A stretch of DNA of 64,000 bases from Candidatus Hydrogenedens sp. (GCA_016125095.1 WGMK01000016.1:1-64000); one strand, 5' to 3'; shown: positions 17,264 to 26,945, numbered from the stretch's first letter. A program made the numbers and translations. Notes: a model not told the origin generated them from the sequence alone.

Positions 17264-18841
17264 CTACTCCCCCGGTTTCCGTTCGAAGAGATACAGCCGC
17301 ACGCCGTCGAAAGTGTGGGTTTCGGTGAGCCGGAAATGCCGCTTGAGCCAGTCGAGCACGTGCTCCGATTGCGGCTGATCGTCGGCGGTGTGCCCGAAGC
17401 CCTCTATCAGCCATATACGCGGGTGTCCTTTCACGGCGTCTGCGGCCAGCACAGGGAAAACGCCCATGTGCTGCAACATGGTGACATAGCCGAAGGCGCG
17501 GGCGTAGATGACCGCGTCGAGCGGCGTCGGGCCGAGGTGGGCCTGCGCGTGGTGGAAGTACACCTTCATCGGAAAGGCCGTGAAGAGCGAATCGTGCGCG
17601 AGCAGGTCGCCCTCTTCCCAGCGGCTTTCGAGGTAGTTTGCGGCACTGCGGAAATCCACCTTGTCGCAGATGGCGAGGCGGTGTTCGCGCACGGGGTGCA
17701 GCACGCCGCGGTAGTAATCGGCCAGGTTGGGCGCGGTGAGCGCGGCGAAGGCCAGCGCGGCGGCCCAGCGCATCCACACGCGCGGCAGCGCCCCGATGCC
17801 TGCGCCCGCCAGCAGCGCCGCGAACGCGCCGGACACGATCATGGTGCGGTCTTCGTACATGGGGAACTCGCGCATCCGCCAGATCTGCCAGTTCATCAGC
17901 ACGGGACCAAAGGCCATGACGCCAAGCAGGATGAGCGCGAGGGGACGCCTGCGCAGCGCCCACGCGGCCACGGCCATGAGCGCGAAGGCCAGCGCCAGCA
18001 GCAGGCGGTACGCCATGGGCTGATAGCCGAAGCCCGCAAAGAAATTCTTGTAGGTGATGTAGAGCGTGCGGAGATCCGGGTGCGGATACCAGATGTAGTC
18101 CCAGTCGTGGATGGTCTCGTTCACGAGCACCATGTGGTACAGCGCGGGCACGCAGAGGATCATCATGATGCCGTTCCAGGCGGTCCAGCGCAGCAGCAGG
18201 CGCCACGTCCATGGCATCGAAAGCACGTAGCACGCATTGAAGCAGAAGATGAAGAGTGCCGAAATATAGTGACCGTAGAGCATGAGGGCGTTGCACACGG
18301 CCATGCCCAGCCACCAGGGCCAGCGGTCTTCTTCGAGCGCGCGGACCATGCAATACGCCGAGGCCAGCCCGAGCAGCACTTCGAGGCTGTACACGCGGAG
18401 TTCCTGAGCGTAGTACACCTGGAACACGGCGATGCCCAGTACGAAGAGCGCGCCGAGCGCCATGGGGTTCGAACGCGTGAGCCGGCGCATGAGGGCGAAG
18501 CCCACGACCAGCGACGCGATGCCCGCCAGCGCCGGAAACAGCCGCAGCCCGAGGTCTTTCCAGTACGACGCTGGCTCGGTCAGGCCGAAGCCGTCTACCA
18601 GCAGGCGGTCCCAGCCGTAGATAACAACGTGGTAGAGGAAGGGCTGATCGCTGTAATCGGGGTCCACCAGCCGCAGCGGGGTTTCGGTGGTGTGGGTGTG
18701 GTTCATGGTGTTCGCCTCGTCCCACCAGAGGCTGGGCCCGCCGAGGTGGGACAGGCGGAGGGCGATGCCGAGCAGGAGGAGCAGGCCGAACAGCAGCCGC
18801 TCGGGGCGCGTCAGGGGCGCCAGCGGGGCGGAACCGTTCAT
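17264..18841 (-). CDS. GT39/ArnT-like integral membrane glycosyltransferase
   Basis: A 525-residue polytopic protein of the dolichyl- or undecaprenyl-phosphate-sugar glycosyltransferase type (PMT/ArnT, GT39/GT83). The first membrane helix (LLFGLLLLLGIALRL) is followed by an extracytoplasmic loop with SLWWDEANTM, whose DE pair matches the catalytic acid of this fold; about ten further hydrophobic segments follow, then a soluble C-terminal domain. The chosen ATG at 18841 overlaps the upstream GT2 stop by four bases; a longer frame to 19417 only extends into that gene and is rejected. It probably transfers a lipid-linked sugar to a surface glycan or protein. Confidence 0.85.
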   Translation of the reverse strand: MNGSAPLAPLTRPERLLFGLLLLLGIALRLSHLGGPSLWWDEANTMNHTHTTETPLRLVDPDYSDQPFLYHVVIYGWDRLLVDGFGLTEPASYWKDLGLRLFPALAGIASLVVGFALMRRLTRSNPMALGALFVLGIAVFQVYYAQELRVYSLEVLLGLASAYCMVRALEEDRWPWWLGMAVCNALMLYGHYISALFIFCFNACYVLSMPWTWRLLLRWTAWNGIMMILCVPALYHMVLVNETIHDWDYIWYPHPDLRTLYITYKNFFAGFGYQPMAYRLLLALAFALMAVAAWALRRRPLALILLGVMAFGPVLMNWQIWRMREFPMYEDRTMIVSGAFAALLAGAGIGALPRVWMRWAAALAFAALTAPNLADYYRGVLHPVREHRLAICDKVDFRSAANYLESRWEEGDLLAHDSLFTAFPMKVYFHHAQAHLGPTPLDAVIYARAFGYVTMLQHMGVFPVLAADAVKGHPRIWLIEGFGHTADDQPQSEHVLDWLKRHFRLTETHTFDGVRLYLFERKPGE

Positions 18842-19623
18842 CCGGCGGGCGGCTCGAGCCGGGCGCGCCGCTGGATATCCCACAGGCGGGCGTATTTCAT
18901 GAACACCGAAAACGCGCCGAGGCCGCTGAGCACGAGGCCGTGGAAGCCGTCGCGGTAACCTTGGCGCAGCAGGAACATCTTGATGAATTTCGCCACCGGG
19001 CGCAGGGTGAGGTCGAACCAGCCGGCCCGCTGGCCCTTGTCGTAGGCGTCCGCCGCGCCCCACGCCGTGAAGCGATGGAAGGTGCGGAAGTATTCTTCGA
19101 AATCGCGGTAGGTGTCGTGATACATCGGCGCCTCGATACGGCCCGTGCGCCCGCCTTCCACCACCACCCGCGAATGCACGCGCTGATCCAGATAACGCCC
19201 GAGGCGCGTGCGGAAGAGACGCAGGTTGTAGTCGCGCTGCCAGCCGCAGCCCTCGATTTTGCGCCCCAGGAAATACGACTCGCGCTTGATGCTGTAGCCG
19301 TCGAGCGCGTCGGGCGCCTGCACGATGGCCTGGATCGCGGCGCGCAGGTCGTCCGATACCCACTCGTCGGCGTCGAGCACCAGCGTCCATTCGGTCTCGA
19401 TCTGCGGCAGGGCCCAATTGCGCTGGGCGGCGGCGTTTTCATAGGCGTGCCGCACCACCCAGTCCGTGCGCTGCAACGCCACGGCGTCCGAGCCGTCGTC
19501 GGTCTTCTCGTCCACCACGCAGAAGAGGCGATCGGCCCACGCCACGCTGTCGAGACAGCGCGGCAGACGGTCGCCGGCGTTCGGCACCAGCGTCAATACG
19601 GTCACATCGCCCAAGGCGGACAC
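18838..19623 (-). CDS. Family 2 glycosyltransferase (WaaE/KdtX-like)
   Basis: The 261-residue GT-A enzyme resembles lipopolysaccharide-core type glucosyltransferases. It has the early strand VTVLTLVPNAGDRLPRCLDS, the RNWALPQIETEWTLVLDADEW stretch carrying the DxD metal site, and SYFLGRKIEGCGWQRDYNLRLF. A C-terminal amphipathic region (KFIKMFLLRQGYRDGFHG) suggests membrane contact. The start is GTG at 19623 next to a GGGAG site. Gene order GT2, GT39, sulfatase, sulfatase with tight spacing indicates one envelope-glycan operon, divergent from the DUF1080 gene. Confidence 0.88.
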   Translation of the reverse strand: MSALGDVTVLTLVPNAGDRLPRCLDSVAWADRLFCVVDEKTDDGSDAVALQRTDWVVRHAYENAAAQRNWALPQIETEWTLVLDADEWVSDDLRAAIQAIVQAPDALDGYSIKRESYFLGRKIEGCGWQRDYNLRLFRTRLGRYLDQRVHSRVVVEGGRTGRIEAPMYHDTYRDFEEYFRTFHRFTAWGAADAYDKGQRAGWFDLTLRPVAKFIKMFLLRQGYRDGFHGLVLSGLGAFSVFMKYARLWDIQRRARLEPPAG

Positions 19624-19689
19624 ACTCCCAAGGGTTGCGGAAGCCGCTATGGTAGCCCGGCAGGCCCCGGGGATGCACCCGGCGCGCGC

Positions 19690-19718
19690 TTCGCCCGGAC
19701 GCCGCAGTGTGCTATCGT
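19690..19718 (+). promoter_or_regulatory. Weak candidate promoter of the DUF1080 gene
   Basis: TTCGCC and TATCGT are separated by 17 bases, with a predicted start about 36 bases before the ATG. The match is modest; the 137-base divergent gap must also hold the promoter of the GT2 gene. Confidence 0.3.
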
Positions 19719-19760
19719 CGTTCGCGTGGCATCGCGTGACAACACCGGGAGGTTCTCCGC

Positions 19761-20489
19761 ATGTTTCGTATCAGGATTCGGATGGCGGGCGCGCTGGCGC
19801 TGTGTATCTGCGGAGCGGCATGCATCGCGGGGGCCGACGACGCGGAGGCCAGCTTCGTGTCGATCTTCGATGGAAAGAGCCTGGACGGCTGGAAAGCGGC
19901 GGACCCGAGTTTCTGGTCCGTCGAGGACGGGGCCATCACGGCGAAGATTACCGAGGCGCACCCGACGGAGCGTAACCATTACCTCGTGTATCAGGGCGGC
20001 GAGCTGGGCGATTTCGAGCTGAAGCTGAAGCACCGGATTATCAGCGAGCATGACGTGAACGGCGGGTTTCAGTTCCGCAGCGAGATGTTCGACGGCGACA
20101 TCACCGACGACTGCCGCGGGTATCAGGTGGACAACAACACAAACACCGACTGGCTGGTTCGGCTGTACGACGAATTCGGGCGGCACACGCTGGCCTGGCG
20201 CGGCGAGAAAACCGTGTTCGGCGAAGACGGCACACCGACGACTACGCCCATCGAGGCGGCCAAGGGCGAGCCCTGGTTCGCGCTGGGCGAATGGCACGAA
20301 TATGATCTCGTCTGCCGCGGCCCAAAAATCACGCTCTACGTCGACGGCCGCCTCGCCGCCGAAGTCATCGACAACGACCCCAAGCAGCAGGACTTCTCCG
20401 GCATCCTCGCGCTCCAGCTCCACAGCGGCCCGCCCATGACCGTGCAGTTCAAGGACATCCGCATCCGAAAGCTCGCGGGGGACGAATGA
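19761..20489 (+). CDS. Secreted DUF1080 (3-keto-disaccharide hydrolase-like) protein
   Basis: This 242-residue protein has a signal peptide (MAGALALCICGAACIAGA) and one concanavalin-like jelly-roll domain of the DUF1080 family. Diagnostic stretches are SIFDGKSLDGWK, FWSVEDGAITAK, DFELKLKHRI, NGGFQFRSEMF and GYQVDNNTNTDW, with EWHEYDLVCRG and SGILALQLHSGPPMTVQFKDI at the end. The family is abundant in Planctomycetes, Verrucomicrobia and Lentisphaerae, and some members hydrolyse 3-keto-glucosides. GGAGG stands nine bases before the ATG. The protein is likely periplasmic and its real substrate is unknown. Confidence 0.9.
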   Translation: MFRIRIRMAGALALCICGAACIAGADDAEASFVSIFDGKSLDGWKAADPSFWSVEDGAITAKITEAHPTERNHYLVYQGGELGDFELKLKHRIISEHDVNGGFQFRSEMFDGDITDDCRGYQVDNNTNTDWLVRLYDEFGRHTLAWRGEKTVFGEDGTPTTTPIEAAKGEPWFALGEWHEYDLVCRGPKITLYVDGRLAAEVIDNDPKQQDFSGILALQLHSGPPMTVQFKDIRIRKLAGDE

Positions 20490-20504
20490 ACCCGTAGTCC
20501 GCCT

Positions 20505-21500
20505 TCACACCATGCGGCAGGCGCGGGCGGAGGCGAGGAGGGGCCAGAGTCCCAGCGGGGGGCGGAGGGCGGCGTAGACGGGGAATTCGGCGGCGCGGTA
20601 GCGGCTCTTGTGAAAGCTGAGGCCCTTGAAGTGGTAGATGGGCGTGCCGTATTCGCGCATGCAGAGGAAGGCCCAGTAGGCGGTGGCGAGGCCCTTCCCG
20701 TGCGCGGCGGCGAGCGCCTCCATTTCGTGGAAGGGGCTCACCCCGAGGCTGAGCAGCGGAATGCCTTCCTTGCGGAACTGCTCGATGACGGTGAGGTTCA
20801 CGTAGTCCACGGTGCCCTCCGGGGCGTCGGGATAATGCCGCAGCAGCGTGACGCAGTAGCCGCAGGGCGTGCCGTGGTCGTACATGGGATCGAGCACGAC
20901 GAAGCCGGCGGCGCGGCCGTCGATGCGGCCGACGAAGATACGCACGCCGGGCTCGGGCTCGGGCACGTAGGGCCGGGCAAGAAATTCGAGTTCGTGCTGC
21001 CACCAGGATTTCATCGGCAGCCAGGAATCGGAGATGGGCCGGAGTTCGCGGCGGAGTTCCTGCGTATCTGGCTCCTCAGCCACGGTCACCCCGCCCTCGA
21101 CGGCCTTGTTGCGGTAATGACGCAGGTCGCGCTTGGGCTTGCCCTCCAGCGAGAAGTGCTGCGTGTCGATGTCGTTCTCGACGCCGACGGGCGTGGCGCG
21201 GAACCCCAGCGGACGGAGCACCTCGACCGTAGCGGCGCCGCATTGCATGAACATGCACAGCGGATACCGGCGCACGAAATCCTGCAGCAGCGCCGCGCGT
21301 TCCTCGGGCGGACAGACCGGATCGCCAAGCACGATGGCCTGTCCCAGGCGGCGGCGGAAGCCTATCCAGCCGCGCGAATCGCTGCCGAAGTACTGCATGC
21401 CGGGCTGCAGAATGGAATACGACAGCGAGTGGCGTCCCCAGCGCTGCACGGCACGCAGCAGGGCTGCCGGGTCGGGTTCGGGGTCGGGGTGCGCGGCCAT
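20505..21500 (-). CDS. DUF2156 / phosphatidylglycerol lysyltransferase C-terminal-like protein
   Basis: A 331-residue soluble protein made of the double-GNAT fold found at the C-terminus of MprF, without MprF's membrane part. Visible family features are YFGSDSRGWIGFRRRLGQAI, LGDPVCP, the KRDLRHYRNKA stretch, and a second GNAT core ending in ATAYWAFLCMREYG and IYHFKGLSFHKSRYR. It might transfer an aminoacyl group to a lipid or other acceptor; standalone members are poorly characterised. It starts 12 bases after flhG and may be the last gene of the flagellar transcript, though no flagellar role is known. Confidence 0.75.
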   Translation of the reverse strand: MAAHPDPEPDPAALLRAVQRWGRHSLSYSILQPGMQYFGSDSRGWIGFRRRLGQAIVLGDPVCPPEERAALLQDFVRRYPLCMFMQCGAATVEVLRPLGFRATPVGVENDIDTQHFSLEGKPKRDLRHYRNKAVEGGVTVAEEPDTQELRRELRPISDSWLPMKSWWQHELEFLARPYVPEPEPGVRIFVGRIDGRAAGFVVLDPMYDHGTPCGYCVTLLRHYPDAPEGTVDYVNLTVIEQFRKEGIPLLSLGVSPFHEMEALAAAHGKGLATAYWAFLCMREYGTPIYHFKGLSFHKSRYRAAEFPVYAALRPPLGLWPLLASARACRMV

Positions 21501-21512
21501 CTCCGCGCCGCG

Positions 21513-22376
21513 TCAGCCGTTGCTCGCGAGGCCGAAGGACTGCGCGAACCGCTTGAGAAAACTCTGCGGCTGTTGCGCCGGCGCGGTCTGCTGGGTGTGC
21601 AGGCGGCGCGCCAGCTGCGCCATGGCCTGGCTGGCGGGGGCATCGGGATAGCGCAGCAGAAACGGCGTGCTCTGCATGACCGCATGCTGCACGTGCACAT
21701 CGCGCGGGAGGTAGCCGAGGTACGAGAGATTGCGGCCAAGGTACTGCCGCGCGACGGTGGCCAGCTTGGTGGCCACGGCGCGCGCCTGGGCATCGCCCGC
21801 GGCCATGTTCACCAGCAACCGGATGGCGATGTCCTCGCGCATGCGGTGCAGGGTCTTGAGCATGGCGTAGGCATCGACGATGGCCGAGGGTTCGGGCGTG
21901 CTGACCAGCACCACTTCGTCGGCGGAGGCGGCGAAGGCGGCGGCGTTGCGGCCGATGCCCGCCATGGTGTCGATGATGATGTAGTCGAATTCGCTCTGCA
22001 GTTCGTCAATCCCCTCAAGCAGGCGGCGGCGGCCGTTCTCGCTCAGGTCGGCCACCTGCGCCAGCCCGGAGGACCCCGGAATGAGCCGGATACCGGCGGG
22101 GCCTTTCACCAGGATATCGCGCATGCGCTTCTCGCCCTGGATGACGTGCTCGATGTTGTGCAGCGAGGTGAGCCCCATCAGCACCTCGACGTTGGCGAGG
22201 CCGAGGTCGGCGTCCATGAGCGCGACGCGCGCGCCCTGCTGCGAGAGCGCGATGGAGAGGTTGATGCTGGTGCCGGTCTTGCCGACGCCGCCCTTGCCGC
22301 TGCTGACAGCCAGCACGCGGGCCGTGGACTTCGCCGCCCAGACCATTTCACGAAGGCGTTGTGCTTGGTCCGCCAT
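21513..22376 (-). CDS. flhG: Flagellar number regulator FlhG (MinD-like ATPase)
   Basis: FlhG/YlxH is a ParA/MinD-family ATPase that sets flagellar number and placement together with FlhF. The 287-residue product has the deviant Walker A motif SSGKGGVGKTGTSINL, the Walker A' DADLGLANVEVLMG, and FDYIIIDTMAGIG. The C-terminal QSFLKRFAQSFGLA segment could be the membrane-targeting amphipathic helix. An N-terminal AQRLREMV matches the FlhF-activating DQA/LR-type motif of FlhG proteins. The start lies inside flhF (29-base overlap), the classic flhF-flhG order. Confidence 0.93.
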   Translation of the reverse strand: MADQAQRLREMVWAAKSTARVLAVSSGKGGVGKTGTSINLSIALSQQGARVALMDADLGLANVEVLMGLTSLHNIEHVIQGEKRMRDILVKGPAGIRLIPGSSGLAQVADLSENGRRRLLEGIDELQSEFDYIIIDTMAGIGRNAAAFAASADEVVLVSTPEPSAIVDAYAMLKTLHRMREDIAIRLLVNMAAGDAQARAVATKLATVARQYLGRNLSYLGYLPRDVHVQHAVMQSTPFLLRYPDAPASQAMAQLARRLHTQQTAPAQQPQSFLKRFAQSFGLASNG

Positions 22377-23700
22377 GCGGAATACTCCCTTGCAGCAGCA
22401 GATGCGCGATTTTTCCGGTCGAGGCCACGGCGATGTCGTCGGGCACGCCCTGCCCCACGCTGAGGTACGACACCGGCAGGCCGGATTCCACGGTTAGCGA
22501 GAACAGCGCGCCGTACTGGCGCGTCTCGTCGATTTTGGTAAAGAGCAGCGAGGTCGGATTGAGGCAGGAGAAATTGCTGAGCACGCTGCGCATGTCGTCC
22601 ATGGGCGAACCGGCGCCCACCGCCAGCATCACCTCGTGCGGCGCGGCGGCCTGCTGCATCGCCCGCAGCTCGTTCAAGTGCTCGAGGTTGTACTGACTGC
22701 CGCCCGCCGTGTCGATCAGCACCAGGTCGTGCTGCTCGTATTTCTGCAGCGCGCGCCGCAGCGCCGCGGGGTCGTCGGCCACGCTGAGCGGCACGCCCAT
22801 GATCTGCGCGTAGACCCGCAGCTGTTCCGGCGCGCCGATGCGGTAGGTGTCGGTGGTGATGAGCGCCACGCGCGCACGCTCGCGCACGCCGCTGAACTGC
22901 CCGGCGAGCTTGGCGAGGCTGGTGGTCTTCCCCACGCCGGTCGCGCCGCAGAGCATCACGCGGCGGCACTTGCCGCCGGTCAGCCCGATGCCGCCGGTCA
23001 CCTGCACCATGCGGCGCATTTCGAAGGCGAGGCGTTCGGCCAGCACCCGCGTGTCGCGCAGCACCTCGAGATCGCATTCCTTCACCACGCGGCCCAGCAG
23101 CGCCGCGGCGGTCTTGCGCGATACCCCCCGCTCCACGAGGCGGCGGTAATGCGGGCCGAATTCGGCGGGCAGCCCCGCGCCGGGGTTCTCGGCGTAGAGC
23201 ACCTGCATCATCTCGCGGATCTCGCGGATCTCGCGCTTGAGCGATTCGGTATCGTCCGCTTCCTCGGGCTTGCGCTGGGGAAACTGCACCATGTTGTTGG
23301 CGTCGCCCGCGGCGGCCTGCGCATTCACGCGGAGACCCGGCGGCTCGCCCGGCGCGGGCGGGGTCGGCTGGTTGCGCAGCCGCGCCTGGGTGCTACGCAA
23401 AAACAGCGCGAGTTCCTCGGGCGTCTGCCCCCCCGCGAGTTCGCCCGGCTGCGCGGCCGCGGCGACGTTCTCGGCATAACGCCGCTGAAGGGCGGTGGTC
23501 ACGCCGGGCTTGGCGGACGGCGCGGGCTCGTCGATGGCGACCGTCAGCTCGACCATGTTGCGCGCGAAGAAGCCCAGCACGCCGCCCTCGGCGTAGTTGC
23601 GGGTATTGAGCACAACGGCGGTATCCCCGAACTTCGTGCGCATCAAATCGTGCGCCTGTTCGAGGCTGCTGCCCTTAATCTTGATCAGCCGCTGCCCCAT
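22348..23700 (-). CDS. flhF: Flagellar biosynthesis SRP-type GTPase FlhF
   Basis: FlhF is the third SRP-family GTPase and marks the site of flagellum assembly. The 450 residues comprise a B-domain with IKGSSLEQAHDLMRTKFGDTAVVLNTRNY, a long low-complexity linker, and the NG domain: the G1 loop CGATGVGKTTSLAKLA, the G3-type LIDTAGGSQYN, the G4 FTKIDETRQYG and the closing VGQGVPDDI. It sits three bases after flhA and overlaps flhG, as in many polar or lateral flagellates. Confidence 0.95.
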   Translation of the reverse strand: MGQRLIKIKGSSLEQAHDLMRTKFGDTAVVLNTRNYAEGGVLGFFARNMVELTVAIDEPAPSAKPGVTTALQRRYAENVAAAAQPGELAGGQTPEELALFLRSTQARLRNQPTPPAPGEPPGLRVNAQAAAGDANNMVQFPQRKPEEADDTESLKREIREIREMMQVLYAENPGAGLPAEFGPHYRRLVERGVSRKTAAALLGRVVKECDLEVLRDTRVLAERLAFEMRRMVQVTGGIGLTGGKCRRVMLCGATGVGKTTSLAKLAGQFSGVRERARVALITTDTYRIGAPEQLRVYAQIMGVPLSVADDPAALRRALQKYEQHDLVLIDTAGGSQYNLEHLNELRAMQQAAAPHEVMLAVGAGSPMDDMRSVLSNFSCLNPTSLLFTKIDETRQYGALFSLTVESGLPVSYLSVGQGVPDDIAVASTGKIAHLLLQGSIPHGGPSTTPS

Positions 23701-23703
23701 GCC

Positions 23704-25812
23704 TTAACTGCCGTTTCCGTTGCCGTTCGCGCTTACCACGCCGGAGCTTTCGAGCCGCACGGCGGGGTCGATTTCGCTGTAGGATAGCACCACCACCTTG
23801 GGAATCCGATGCTCGACAATGCGGCGGAAAAAGCGGCGCACGGGCGCGCTGGTGAGCACGACGGGTTCCTGTCCGCTGAGCACGAGCGGCTGCACGGCGC
23901 GGGCGGCGGCCTCGCTGATTTTCTCGGCGCGATCCGGCGGCACGGGCACGTAGTTCGAGGCCTCGCCCCGGTTCACGGCGTCGAGGATTTCCTTCTCGAG
24001 TTCCGGCGCAAGGGTCACCACATGCAGTGTGTTCTGCTCGTCCGCGTAGCCCGCGCAAATCTGGCGCGCAAGCGCGTGGCGCGTGTACTCGGTCAGCACC
24101 TCGATGTCCTTCGTGCGCGGCGCGTAGTCGCTCAGGGTCTCGAGGATGATTTCGAGATTGCGCAGCGACACGCGTTCGCGCAGCAGCGAATGCAGCACCT
24201 TCTGCAGTTCGCCGTAGCTCAATACGCCGGGCAGCAGTTCTTCCACCACGCTCGGCGCGTGTTCCTTGAGGTGCTTCACCAGCGTCTGCACATCCTCGCG
24301 CGTGAGCAGTTCCTCGGCGTGGCCCATGATCAGTTCCGTAAGGTGCGTGGCCAGCACGGCGGTGGGCTCGACGATGGTGTAGCCGAGGCGCTCGGCGCGG
24401 TCGCGGTTGTTGGCCGACACCCACACGGCCTGCAGCCCGAAGGCGGGTTCCTGCGTGGTGTAGCCCTCGATCTCCTCCTCGGCGAGGCCGGGGTTCATCG
24501 CGAGGAAATGGTCCGGCATCAATTCGTAGGAAGCGATGACCGCCTCGCGCAGCTTCACCTGGTATTCGTTCGGGCGCAAGCGCATGTTGTCGACAATGCG
24601 GATGACGGGCACGATGAAGCCCATCTTGGTGGCGATCTGCTGGCGGATGACCTGGATGCGGTTGAGCAGGTCGCCCCCCTGGTGCGGGTCGGCCAGCGTG
24701 ATGAGACCGTAGCCCAGCTCGATCTTGAGCGGGTCGACGGTGAGCAGGTCCTCGGTGCGGGCGGCCGGCTTGGCTTCGGCCTCCGCCTCGGCGGCCATGA
24801 CCTTCTCGTACTCGGCCTCAGCCGCCTGCTTTTTCGAGAGCTGCGTCGAGGTGTAGGTGAGCAGGCCGAGCCCCGCGGCGATGGCGAGGAAGGGCACCGT
24901 CGGCATGCCCGGCACGAAACCGAAGAGCGCGAGCATGACCGCGCCCGTACCGAGCGCGCGCGGGTAGCGCGTGAACTGCGTGCCAAGGTCGACGCCCAGG
25001 TGCGAATCCGACGTGGTGCGGGTCACCACCAAGCCCGCGGCAGTGGAGATGATGAGCGAGGGTATCTGGGACACGAGGCCATCGCCGATGGTCAGACGCG
25101 TGTAGATGGTGGCCGCCTCGGCCAGCGGCAGCTGCAGCATCACCATGCCGATGATCAGGCCGAACACGATGTTGACCACCGTGATGATGATGCCGGCAAT
25201 CGCGTCGCCGCGCACGAACTTCGTGGCACCGTCCATCGCGCCGTAGAAGTCGGCTTCCTGCTCAATCATGCGGCGGCGCGTGCGCGCTTCCTGTTCGGTG
25301 ATGATGCCCGCGTTCAAATCGCTGTCGACGCCCATCTGCTTGCCGGGCATGGCATCGAGCGTGAAGCGCGCGGCCACTTCGGAGATGCGTGTCGCGCCGC
25401 GCGTGATGACCACGAACTGGATGACCACGAGAATGACGAACACGACGATACCGACGAACAGGTTGCCGGAGGTGACGAAGCCGCCGAAGGCGTCGATAAC
25501 CCGGCCGGCGTCGGCCTGCGCGAGGATGAGGCGCGTGCTCGCCACGTTGAGGCTGAGCCGGAAGAGCGTGAGCATGAGCAGCAGCGATGGGAACACCGCG
25601 AACTCGACCGCGCGCTGCAGATAGAGCGTTCCAAGCAGCATGACGACGGAGATCGAAATGTTCAGCGTAAGCAGCAGATCGAGGATGACGGTGGGCAGCG
25701 GAACAAGCAGGACCAGCAGGATGCCGAGCACGCACACGGCGAGCGCGATATCCTGGTTGGCCCCGAGGCCGAAGCGCTGGCGCGCTCCTATGGGTTCCGC
25801 ATTGGCTGCCAT
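23704..25812 (-). CDS. flhA: Flagellar type III export gate protein FlhA
   Basis: FlhA forms the nonameric ring of the flagellar export gate and couples proton-motive force to export. The 702-residue product has eight or so membrane segments in the first 320 residues, the FHIPEP-family signature region (GATRISEVAARFTLDAMPGK, ending in the DSDLNAG loop), a linker, and a cytoplasmic domain with LEIELGY-like IELGYGLITLAD and the ERVSLRNLEIILETL segment used in chaperone docking. It lies between flhB and flhF with tight spacing. Confidence 0.96.
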   Translation of the reverse strand: MAANAEPIGARQRFGLGANQDIALAVCVLGILLVLLVPLPTVILDLLLTLNISISVVMLLGTLYLQRAVEFAVFPSLLLMLTLFRLSLNVASTRLILAQADAGRVIDAFGGFVTSGNLFVGIVVFVILVVIQFVVITRGATRISEVAARFTLDAMPGKQMGVDSDLNAGIITEQEARTRRRMIEQEADFYGAMDGATKFVRGDAIAGIIITVVNIVFGLIIGMVMLQLPLAEAATIYTRLTIGDGLVSQIPSLIISTAAGLVVTRTTSDSHLGVDLGTQFTRYPRALGTGAVMLALFGFVPGMPTVPFLAIAAGLGLLTYTSTQLSKKQAAEAEYEKVMAAEAEAEAKPAARTEDLLTVDPLKIELGYGLITLADPHQGGDLLNRIQVIRQQIATKMGFIVPVIRIVDNMRLRPNEYQVKLREAVIASYELMPDHFLAMNPGLAEEEIEGYTTQEPAFGLQAVWVSANNRDRAERLGYTIVEPTAVLATHLTELIMGHAEELLTREDVQTLVKHLKEHAPSVVEELLPGVLSYGELQKVLHSLLRERVSLRNLEIILETLSDYAPRTKDIEVLTEYTRHALARQICAGYADEQNTLHVVTLAPELEKEILDAVNRGEASNYVPVPPDRAEKISEAAARAVQPLVLSGQEPVVLTSAPVRRFFRRIVEHRIPKVVVLSYSEIDPAVRLESSGVVSANGNGNGS

Positions 25813-25835
25813 CGTTCTCCTGCGCTACCGCTCCC

Positions 25836-26945
25836 TTAGGCTGCGGAGGCGCCCATCAGGCGGGCGCGCTCCTGTTGTTTCGCCGTGCGCCGGTCGATCC
25901 GGTACACGTAGCTGAGTACTTCGGCCACGACCGTGAACAGCGCCTCGGGCACCACGCCGCCGATGTCGACCGTGCGGAAAAGCTCGCGCGCGAGCGGCGG
26001 CTTCTGCACGATCGGCACGTTGTTTTCTTCGGCTATCTCGCGGATGCGCTGTGCCACCAGGCGCATGCCCTTGGCCACCACCGTCGGCGCCTGCATGTTT
26101 TCTGGGTCGTAGCGCAGCGCGATCGCGTAGTGCGTCGGGTTCGTAATCACAACGTCTGCCTCGGGCACGTCTTTCATCATGCGCTGGGTGGCCATCTGGC
26201 GCTGCAGCTGCCGCACGCGGCGCTTGATGTGCGGGTCGCCCTCGAGCTCCTTCGCCTCCTGCCGCGCTTCCTGCTGCGTCATGCGCAGGTCCTGCCCGTG
26301 CTGCCAGCGCTGGTAGGCGTAATCCGACAGGCCGATGAGGAGCATCACCACGACCACGCGCCACCACACGCCGACCACCAGCACGCCAACCGGCGGCAGC
26401 AGGCTGAGCGGATCGAGATGCATGAGCGAAATGAGGGTGGGCAGTTGATCGCGCAGGTACATCCACACCACGGTGCCGATGAGAATCAGCTTCGCCAGAG
26501 ACTTGATCAGTTCGACCAGCGAGCGCAGCGAAAACAGGCGCTGCAGGCCCTTGATGGGATCGATGCGATCGAACTTGGGCGTCAGCGGCTTGCTGGTGGC
26601 CATGAAGCCGACCTGCAACAGGTTCATGGCGATGCCCGCCGCGACCATGGCGATCATAAAGGGCATCGCGCCCAGCGCCACGTAGTACAGCGCTTGCGAT
26701 TGCAGCTGCTGGATGCTTTGAAACTGGACGGTCAAGATATCGGCCTGCCCGAAGAAATATTCGCCGGCGTCGATGAGCGTGCGGAAGATGTCCTTGCCCA
26801 GCATCAGGAGCGCGAGCAACGCCGCCGCGAGGGCCGCTGCGCTGCTGAGGTCCTGGCTGCGCGCGATGTTGCCTTCCTCGCGGGCGCGGTCGAGCTTCTG
26901 CTGGCTCGCCGGGAGCGTCTTTTCGCCGCCGCTTTCCTGCGCCAT
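25836..26945 (-). CDS. flhB: Flagellar type III export switch protein FlhB
   Basis: FlhB controls the switch from rod/hook to filament export by cutting itself at the NPTH motif. That motif is present here in VVITNPTHYAIALRY, followed by the APTVVAKGMRLVAQRIREIA stretch typical of the cytoplasmic fragment. The 369-residue length is normal, with four membrane segments in the first 220 residues and the early SGGEKTLPASQQKLDRAREEG amphipathic region. It lies 23 bases before flhA and 20 bases after fliR. Confidence 0.96.
   Translation of the reverse strand: MAQESGGEKTLPASQQKLDRAREEGNIARSQDLSSAAALAAALLALLMLGKDIFRTLIDAGEYFFGQADILTVQFQSIQQLQSQALYYVALGAMPFMIAMVAAGIAMNLLQVGFMATSKPLTPKFDRIDPIKGLQRLFSLRSLVELIKSLAKLILIGTVVWMYLRDQLPTLISLMHLDPLSLLPPVGVLVVGVWWRVVVVMLLIGLSDYAYQRWQHGQDLRMTQQEARQEAKELEGDPHIKRRVRQLQRQMATQRMMKDVPEADVVITNPTHYAIALRYDPENMQAPTVVAKGMRLVAQRIREIAEENNVPIVQKPPLARELFRTVDIGGVVPEALFTVVAEVLSYVYRIDRRTAKQQERARLMGASAA

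Noticed and set aside
17264..19417. GT39 protein extended upstream to 19417
   Set aside because: The extra 190 residues overlap the GT2 gene out of frame. The ATG at 18841 gives the normal first membrane helix and a 4-base overlap.
20610..22463. A 617-codon plus-strand open frame, and others like it at 23809-25839 and 41639-43228
   Set aside because: Each is the antisense of a clear gene (DUF2156/flhG, flhA, LysM protein) and shows the same low-information composition.
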